Source: Gammaproteobacteria bacterium
GTDB taxonomy: Bacteria > Pseudomonadota > Gammaproteobacteria > S012-40
Length of the DNA: 5,071 nucleotides
Assembly (NCBI GenBank): GCA_015491615.1
Contig: WFVN01000164.1
Location: 1 to 5,071 of the forward strand
Reading direction: 5' to 3'
The notes below the pieces were generated by a model. That model worked only from the letters and a program-made list of their open reading frames with translations, was not told where the DNA came from and did no database searches. Shown piece by piece: positions 1-5,071 of this stretch. The first letter of the stretch is position 1, and every line of letters begins with the position of its first letter. Both the position numbers and the translations under genes were made by a program.

Positions 1-2
1 AC

Positions 3-1118
3 CGTCTGGCGGTGGTGCAGCCCGGGGTCACCAACCAGGCCCTGCAGACGGCCCTCGCCGAACACGGCTTCTTCTGGCCCCCCGACCCCACCAGCGCCGC
101 CTTCTGCACCGTCGGCGGCAACCTCGCCTACAACTCCGCCGGCCCGCGGGCAGTGAAATACGGCACCCCGCGCGAGAACACCCTGGGGCTGGCGGCGGTG
201 GACGGCCTCGGCCGCCCCTTCCGCTGCGGCACCCGCACCAGCAAGGGGGTGGTGGGCTACGACCTCACCCGCCTGCTCATCGGCTCCGAAGGCACCCTGG
301 CGGTGATCACCGAGGCCACCCTGCGCCTCACCCCCCTGCCGGAGGGCAAGCGCACCCTGCAGGCGGTGTACGCCGACATGCACGCGGCGGCGCGGGCGGT
401 GGCGCGCATCATGGCCCAGCCGGTGACCCCCTGCGCCCTGGAATTCATGGACGGCGCCGCCATCGCCATGATCCGCGACCACCGACCCGGGGCCCTGCCG
501 GAAGGCGCCGGGGCCCTGCTCATGATCGAGGTGGACGGCCCGGGGGCGGGCCTGGACGCGGCCGCCGGGCGGGTGGCCGAGGCGGCGCGGGTGGACGGCC
601 TGGTGGAGCTGGTGCACGCCGACACCGCGGAGCGCGTGCGCGCCCTGTGGGAGACGCGCCGTGCCCTCTCCCCGGCCCTGCGCCGCATCGCCCCCAAGAA
701 GATCAACGAGGACGTGGCGGTGCCCGTCTCGCGCATGCCCGCGCTCATCGACGGTCTCGCGCGCCTGGGGGAGGAACACGCCATCACCATCGTCAACTTC
801 GGTCACGCCGGCAACGGCAACATCCACGTCAACCTGCTGGTGAACCCGGACGACGCGGAAGAAATGGCCCGCGCCCACCGCTGCCTGGACGCCGTCTTCG
901 CCCTCGTCCTGGAACTGGGGGGCACCCTCTCCGGCGAACACGGCGTGGGGCTGGAGAAGCGGGACTTCGTGGACCGCGAATTGCACCCGCTGGCCCTGGC
1001 GCACATGCACGCCGTGAAACGGGCCCTGGACCCCCTGGGCATCCTCAACCCAGGCAAGACCCTGCCGCCGGCGCGGGAGAGGACTGAGGCTCAGGATTCC
1101 CGGCTGGTTGGGGCATAG
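3..1118 (+). CDS. FAD-linked 2-hydroxyacid oxidase / D-lactate dehydrogenase-like protein (GlcD family), 5'-truncated by the window edge
   Basis: The reading frame is open to the left edge, so the true start lies outside; the GTG at 12 is an internal Val, not a start. About 371 residues are visible. By comparison with E. coli GlcD (about 499 residues) roughly 120-135 N-terminal residues are missing, including the first part of the FAD-binding PCMH domain. Visible family motifs, in order: PDPTS followed by TVGGNLAYNSAG and KYG (about 81-165), the FAD-domain GYDLTRLLIGSEGT segment (about 255-296), the metal-binding-type HAGNGNIH motif (804-827), SGEHGVGLEK (about 930-960) and the C-terminal DPLGILNPGK. 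Family members oxidise D-lactate, glycolate or a related 2-hydroxyacid with FAD and pass electrons to the respiratory chain or a partner subunit. The KKINEDVAVP segment resembles stand-alone D-lactate dehydrogenase-type members more than E. coli GlcD. No glcE or glcF follows, which also favours a stand-alone enzyme. The exact substrate cannot be told. The gene is convergent with the - strand run and its last 28 bases overlap the gene that ends at 1091. Confidence 0.93.
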   Translation, partial: RLAVVQPGVTNQALQTALAEHGFFWPPDPTSAAFCTVGGNLAYNSAGPRAVKYGTPRENTLGLAAVDGLGRPFRCGTRTSKGVVGYDLTRLLIGSEGTLAVITEATLRLTPLPEGKRTLQAVYADMHAAARAVARIMAQPVTPCALEFMDGAAIAMIRDHRPGALPEGAGALLMIEVDGPGAGLDAAAGRVAEAARVDGLVELVHADTAERVRALWETRRALSPALRRIAPKKINEDVAVPVSRMPALIDGLARLGEEHAITIVNFGHAGNGNIHVNLLVNPDDAEEMARAHRCLDAVFALVLELGGTLSGEHGVGLEKRDFVDRELHPLALAHMHAVKRALDPLGILNPGKTLPPARERTEAQDSRLVGA

Positions 1119-1417
1119 CGTAGGTCACGCAATCGTTGGCGGGCGACCTCGATTTCGGCCTCGGAAAACAAAGGGTGCCAATGGTCTTCGTAGGCGATCG
1201 CCGCCTCCATCGAGGCATCCAGACGCTTCATTTCCCACAGACGGGTAAGCCCCTCCGGGTGCTGCCGTTGCGCCAACAGGCGCTTGGCGGCCTGCACCCC
1301 CCCCTCCGCTTCCACCAATTGCAAGAAACGCGTCGCCCGGTAGCCGGCCAGGGCCGCCTCCTCGTACACCTGGATCATGCGTTGATGGAACTTGTCTTCC
1401 AATGCCCGTCGATCCAC
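1091..1417 (-). CDS. Small conserved protein of unknown function (108 aa)
   Basis: The frame is open as far as 1996, but everything upstream of 1417 is a Pro/Gly/Arg-rich shadow of sfsA. The start chosen is the GTG at 1417-1415, because AAGGAGG lies 5 bases upstream (1429-1423) and the conserved sequence begins right after it. The 108-residue product looks soluble: it has no signal peptide or membrane segment, is rich in charged residues and is probably mostly helical. It carries a pattern I recall from many bacterial hypothetical proteins, either free-standing or as a C-terminal domain: FHQ and YEEA (residues 10-21), GYRATRFLQ (25-33), EGG with AAKRLL (38-48), GLTRLWEMKRLDASMEA (56-72), then HPLFSEAEIEVARQRL (81-96). 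I know of no established function and cannot name the family accession. It is the last gene of the - strand run, 59 bases after sfsA, and its own strong ribosome binding site suggests independent translation. Confidence 0.85.
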   Translation of the reverse strand: MDRRALEDKFHQRMIQVYEEAALAGYRATRFLQLVEAEGGVQAAKRLLAQRQHPEGLTRLWEMKRLDASMEAAIAYEDHWHPLFSEAEIEVARQRLRDLRYAPTSRES

Positions 1418-1422
1418 GGCCT

Positions 1423-1429
1423 CCTCCTT
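1423..1429 (-). promoter_or_regulatory. Strong Shine-Dalgarno site of the 108-aa gene
   Basis: AAGGAGG on the - strand ends 5 bases before the GTG at 1417. It is the best ribosome binding site in the window. It decides the start of the small gene against the ATG at 1439, which lies in another frame, and against any start further upstream within sfsA. Confidence 0.8.
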
Positions 1430-1476
1430 GGACAGACATCCACCGGGCCGATGGTAAAAACGGGGACAGGGCGGGA

Positions 1477-2184
1477 TCAAGCCGGAGACAACCGCACCGG
1501 CAGCGGCCGCTCGAGGACGATCTCGCGCGTGTCGACCCGCGCCCGGTAGGCGATGGCCTCGACGCCGGCGGCCACCGCCCGGCGCAGGGCGGCCCCGTAA
1601 GCCGGGTCGATGGCGTCGGCAGGGGCGCTGACCTCGGCGTCTTCCCGTTGCACGCAGAAGCAGATCAGCGCCCGCGCGCCTTCGGCCACCATCGCTTCCA
1701 GGGCCCCCAGGTGGCGGCGGGCGCGCTCGCTCACCGCGTCCGGGAACAGGGCCACGCCGTCCTCCACCAGGGTGGTGTTCTTCACCTCCACGTAGGCGGG
1801 CGGGCGACCCTCGCCTTCCAGGAGCAGGTCGATACGGTGGCGGCCGCCGTAGCGTACCTCGCGGCGGATGCGGTGGTAGCCGGTCAGTTCGCTGACGACA
1901 CCGTTCCCGATGCCCTCGGCCACCAGGGCGTTGGCGCGCCCGGTGTGGATCCCCACCAGCACACCCGAACGGGTCTCCACCAGCTCCCAGGTCCATTGCA
2001 ACTTGCGATGCGGGTCATCGGCGCGCGACAGCCACACCCGGCTGCCCGCCTCGGCCACCCCGGTCATGCGGCCGGTGTTGGCGGTGTGGGCGGTGACCAC
2101 CGTGCCGTCGTCGAGGCGCACGTCGGCGAGGAATCGCTGGTAGCGGCGCAGGAGGACGCCCGCGGTCAAGGGAGGCAGGCGCAC
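1477..2184 (-). CDS. sfsA: DNA/RNA nuclease SfsA (sugar fermentation stimulation protein homolog)
   Basis: The product has 235 residues, almost the same as E. coli SfsA (234), and aligns with it from end to end. The N-terminal OB-fold part shows LLRRYQRFLADV (about 11-22), TANTGRMTG and WELVETRSG. The C-terminal PD-(D/E)XK-type nuclease part shows the acidic RIDLLLEG, the EVK motif followed by NTTLVEDGVALFPDAVSERARRHL, and the closing VEAIAYRARVD region. All core catalytic-type residues (Asp of RIDLL, Glu and Lys of EVK) appear present. E. coli SfsA was first found through its effect on maltose use, and the family is now annotated as a nucleic-acid nuclease; its physiological role remains uncertain. 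The start is GTG at 2184: it gives an N-terminus (MRLPPL) one residue shorter than the E. coli protein. It lies only 4 bases after the stop of the upstream amidohydrolase gene and has no clear Shine-Dalgarno, so translational coupling is likely. No dksA, a frequent neighbour of sfsA elsewhere, is visible. Confidence 0.96.
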   Translation of the reverse strand: MRLPPLTAGVLLRRYQRFLADVRLDDGTVVTAHTANTGRMTGVAEAGSRVWLSRADDPHRKLQWTWELVETRSGVLVGIHTGRANALVAEGIGNGVVSELTGYHRIRREVRYGGRHRIDLLLEGEGRPPAYVEVKNTTLVEDGVALFPDAVSERARRHLGALEAMVAEGARALICFCVQREDAEVSAPADAIDPAYGAALRRAVAAGVEAIAYRARVDTREIVLERPLPVRLSPA

Positions 2185-2188
2185 GGGC

Positions 2189-3205
<1,017 letters not shown>

Positions 3206-3209
3206 GGGG

Positions 3210-3214
3210 TCCTC
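3210..3214 (-). promoter_or_regulatory. Ribosome binding site deciding the amidohydrolase start
   Basis: GAGGA on the - strand lies 4 bases before the ATG at 3205, within the 25-base gap after the ligase stop. It supports the 338-residue product rather than the longer frame reaching into the ligase gene. Confidence 0.6.
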
Positions 3215-3230
3215 GGGTGGTTCGGTGGGC

Positions 3231-4655
3231 TCACAGGGGCCAGCGGTGTACCGGTTCGCCGCCCGCCTGGCGCTCACCGTAGGCACGCACCAGGGCGGTG
3301 AAGTCGCGGCCGTATTTTCGCACGAATCGCCGCTGCCACACGGCGCCGTTGACGCCCGCGGCCACACGCCCGGCGATCACTGCCAACAGGCGCCCGGCCA
3401 GTGCCGCGTCCACCCCCAGGCGCGCCAAGCCCTCGGCGGCCCGGGGCAGGAGGCGGTCCAGCAAACGGGTGGCGCGCACCCGCCCCAGGCCGGGCCAGTG
3501 GAGGCGGGCGTCCAGGCCCAGGCGGGCGGCCTGGTAGAAGTTGTCGCGCGCCTGGGGGAAGGGCAGCTCGGTCCACGTCCGGCTGGGCGCGAGGGCGGCG
3601 AGGAGGCCGTAGAACAGGGCCGCGTTGGCGCTCTGGTCGATGCCACTGGGGCCGGCGGGAAGGACCCGGTGCTCGATGCGCAGGTGCGGCGTGCCGTCCT
3701 CGTCGAAGCCCACCAGGGGCCGGTTCCAGCGCCAGATGGTGCCGTTGTGCAGGCGCAGGTGGGCGAGGCGCTCGGGGGATGCCTCCTGGAGCACCGGCAG
3801 GAGGACCGGGAAGTGCGCCAGGTTCTCCTCGAACAACTCCTCCACCCCGTGGCGCAGGTAGCCGCTGCCGAAATCCACCCGGCGCAGGGGCCCGAAGGCG
3901 GCATCGCCGTAGCCCCCGGCCTCCACCGCCTGCTCGAACAGGGGAATGCGGGACTCGGCCCACAGGTCGCGCCCGAACAGGTAGGGGGCGTTGGCGGCCG
4001 CCGCCACCAGGGGGCCGGCGAGGATCTGGGCGGTGTTGTAGAGGTCGAGCGCCTGCGCCGGGTCCATCTGCAGGTGCAGTTGGTAGGAGGTGGCGGCGGC
4101 CTCCAGCATGACGTCGCAGTGGGCCACCGCCAGGTGCTCCAGACCGACGATGTCCACCTTCAGGGGGCGGCCGCGGCGGGCGGCGAGGATCTGTTCATTG
4201 AGGGCGTGATAGCGGTTGCTGGGGGACATGGCGGCGGCGTTCAGATCCTCCGGGCGCAGGCTCGGCAGGGTGCCGATGGCGAGCGGCGCCACCCCCAGTT
4301 CGCGCCCGGCATGGCGCGCCGCCGCCACGTGCCGATCCAGTTCCGCGGCCATGTCCGCCAGGCCGGTGCCGGCCAGGGGCCGGGGCCGGACGTTGAACTC
4401 CAGGTTGTAACGGGCCAGCTCGGGCACCACCGGCACATCGGGGAGACGGGCGATGAGGGTGTCGTTGCACGGCGCCGGGCGCCCGGCCCCGTCCACCAGC
4501 CAGGCCTCCAGCTCCAGGCCGGTGACGCCGGCGTGGCGGGACAGGGCCCCCTCTTGCAGCCAGCGGCGCAGGAGGGCGGTCTCTTGGCGCAGTCGTTCGT
4601 GGAATTCGCGAAAGTCCGCCTCGCTGAAGCGGACGTGGCCGATCTCTTCACCCAT
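3231..4655 (-). CDS. Glutamate-cysteine ligase family protein (GCS2-type carboxylate-amine ligase), substrate unknown
   Basis: The product is 474 residues from the ATG at 4655. An in-frame TTG at 4703 would add 16 residues, but neither start has a clear Shine-Dalgarno. The ATG is preferred because the MGEEIGHVRFSEADF start resembles family N-termini as I recall them. Visible motifs are those of the glutamine-synthetase-fold GCS2 ligases: GLELEAWLVD (residues 46-55, metal/ATP-binding acidic residues E48 and E50), YNLEFN (83-88), SYQLHLQMDP (190-199), NGTIWRWNRPLV (304-315), and RIEHRVLPAGPS (326-337). The C-terminal 120 or so residues are Ala/Leu/Arg-rich and helical-looking. No signal peptide or membrane segment is seen, so it is probably cytoplasmic. 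The family joins a carboxylate, often of glutamate, to an amine at the cost of ATP. This protein differs from the usual gammaproteobacterial GshA, and no gshB is visible, so glutathione synthesis is not assumed. The amidohydrolase gene follows 25 bases later, suggesting linked substrates. The family is secure; the reaction is unknown. Confidence 0.9.
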   Translation of the reverse strand: MGEEIGHVRFSEADFREFHERLRQETALLRRWLQEGALSRHAGVTGLELEAWLVDGAGRPAPCNDTLIARLPDVPVVPELARYNLEFNVRPRPLAGTGLADMAAELDRHVAAARHAGRELGVAPLAIGTLPSLRPEDLNAAAMSPSNRYHALNEQILAARRGRPLKVDIVGLEHLAVAHCDVMLEAAATSYQLHLQMDPAQALDLYNTAQILAGPLVAAAANAPYLFGRDLWAESRIPLFEQAVEAGGYGDAAFGPLRRVDFGSGYLRHGVEELFEENLAHFPVLLPVLQEASPERLAHLRLHNGTIWRWNRPLVGFDEDGTPHLRIEHRVLPAGPSGIDQSANAALFYGLLAALAPSRTWTELPFPQARDNFYQAARLGLDARLHWPGLGRVRATRLLDRLLPRAAEGLARLGVDAALAGRLLAVIAGRVAAGVNGAVWQRRFVRKYGRDFTALVRAYGERQAGGEPVHRWPL

Positions 4656-4722
4656 CCGGCCAGTATGGATCAAATGGTCCGTGGAGCCCAGGCACGATGG
4701 CAAACGGGGAAGGAGGGACCGG
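4656..4722. other. 67-base intergenic gap before the ligase gene; no convincing promoter
   Basis: This is the longest non-coding stretch in the window. On the - strand it holds TTGCCA (4703-4698), which resembles a -35 box, but no -10 box lies at proper spacing. A CATACT only 6 bases before the ligase ATG would give a leaderless transcript. Neither is good enough to call a promoter, so read-through from the upstream gene is the simpler reading. Confidence 0.4.
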
Positions 4723-4731
4723 TCACGGTCC
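4716..4731 (-). other. Small perfect inverted repeat (possible RNA hairpin) at the end of the upstream gene
   Basis: A 6-bp stem (GGACCG / CGGTCC) with a 4-base loop spans the stop codon of the gene ending at 4723. On the - strand the loop is TGAC and holds that stop codon. No T-run follows, so it is not a classical intrinsic terminator. It could slow 3' degradation or mark the boundary of the following transcript, or it may be chance in GC-rich DNA. Confidence 0.3.
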
Positions 4732-5071
4732 TTCGCGGGTCACCCGGCCGAAGGCGAGACCGGGCTCCAGGGCACCCTGGAGGATGAAATTGAGCAACGG
4801 CCCGGCGGGGTCGTCGGAGAAGTACTGGGTCAGGCGCCAGCGGTCGAAGGCGGTGACCGTCCATTCCGGTTGCCAGCCGGGCAAGGCGGTGAGATCGGGC
4901 AGGGGCAGGCGGATACGACCATCCAGGGGATCATTCTCCATCCAGCCGTCGGCCAGGTACACCTGCCACACGACTGTCGGGCCGGCACCGTTCCCGCCCC
5001 CTCCCTCCAGGCGCCAGTGGGCCAGGCGACGGGGCCCGAAGGCCGCGTCCTCCGCCGGTGCGGACCAGGAC
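4723..5071 (-). CDS. C-terminal part of an unrecognised protein, 5'-truncated by the window edge
   Basis: The frame is open to the right edge. A GTG at 4971 could serve as a start for an 82-residue product, but it has no ribosome binding site at proper spacing and the open frame continues with plausible protein (for example AAFGPRRLAHWRLE), so a longer, truncated gene is preferred. The visible 115 residues begin near 5070. They include a Gly-rich stretch (LEGGGGNGAG), then a Trp-rich, probably beta-rich segment (VVWQVYLADGWMENDPLDG, LPGWQPEWTV, FDRWRL) with seven Trp in all, ending LEPGLAFGRVTREGP. No membrane segment is visible here. I do not recognise the family and assign no function. It lies 67 bases upstream of the ligase-like gene on the same strand and may be the preceding member of the same transcript. 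Confidence 0.6.
   Translation of the reverse strand, partial: SWSAPAEDAAFGPRRLAHWRLEGGGGNGAGPTVVWQVYLADGWMENDPLDGRIRLPLPDLTALPGWQPEWTVTAFDRWRLTQYFSDDPAGPLLNFILQGALEPGLAFGRVTREGP

Noticed and set aside
257..796. 179-codon - strand frame within the oxidase gene
   Set aside because: Arg/Ala/Ser-rich shadow of the oxidase, which shows continuous conserved motifs on the + strand across the same stretch.
1125..1439. 104-codon - strand frame starting with ATG at 1439 next to the strong ribosome binding site
   Set aside because: The ATG lies before, not after, the AAGGAGG; the product is Gly/Arg-rich low-complexity text, whereas the frame from GTG at 1417 gives a conserved domain.
4656..4703. Possible promoter (TTGCCA and CATACT) before the ligase gene
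   Set aside because: The two boxes are not at workable spacing from each other, and neither has a good partner at 16-18 bases.

Overview
The window is very GC-rich (about 70 % by eye) and densely coding. The sequence families and the sfsA gene suggest a high-GC proteobacterium, most likely a gammaproteobacterium. That placement is an inference from gene content and composition; there is no rRNA or other marker gene to fix the taxon. I see no tRNA, CRISPR array, insertion sequence, phage gene or long repeat.

Layout. One gene runs on the + strand: a 5'-truncated FAD-linked 2-hydroxyacid oxidase of the GlcD / D-lactate dehydrogenase type, ending at 1118. The rest is a run of five genes on the - strand. 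In transcription order (right to left) they are: (1) the C-terminal end of an unrecognised protein that enters from beyond the right edge (stop at 4723); (2) a GCS2-type glutamate-cysteine ligase-like protein (4655-3231); (3) a zinc-dependent AstE/aspartoacylase-like M14 amidohydrolase (3205-2189); (4) the nuclease SfsA (2184-1477); (5) a 108-residue protein with a conserved but uncharacterised domain (1417-1091). The gaps are 67, 25, 4 and 59 bases, so the last four genes at least look like one transcription unit. No convincing promoter or strong terminator was found inside the run. The 3' end of the last gene overlaps the 3' end of the oxidase gene tail-to-tail by 28 bases.

How the genes may work together. 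The ligase-like and amidohydrolase-like genes are the most interesting pair: one family makes amide bonds on amino acids using ATP, the other hydrolyses N-acyl amino acids. Neither lies in the pathway that gives its family its name, since no gshB or ast genes are visible here. A small uncharacterised amide/peptide pathway is a reasonable hypothesis, not a demonstrated fact. SfsA and the small protein may only be co-transcribed passengers.

No stretch longer than about 70 bases lacks a gene. Several long open frames opposite the real genes are codon-aligned mirrors and were rejected. Overall this is mostly an ordinary chromosomal region with one weakly characterised enzyme pair.
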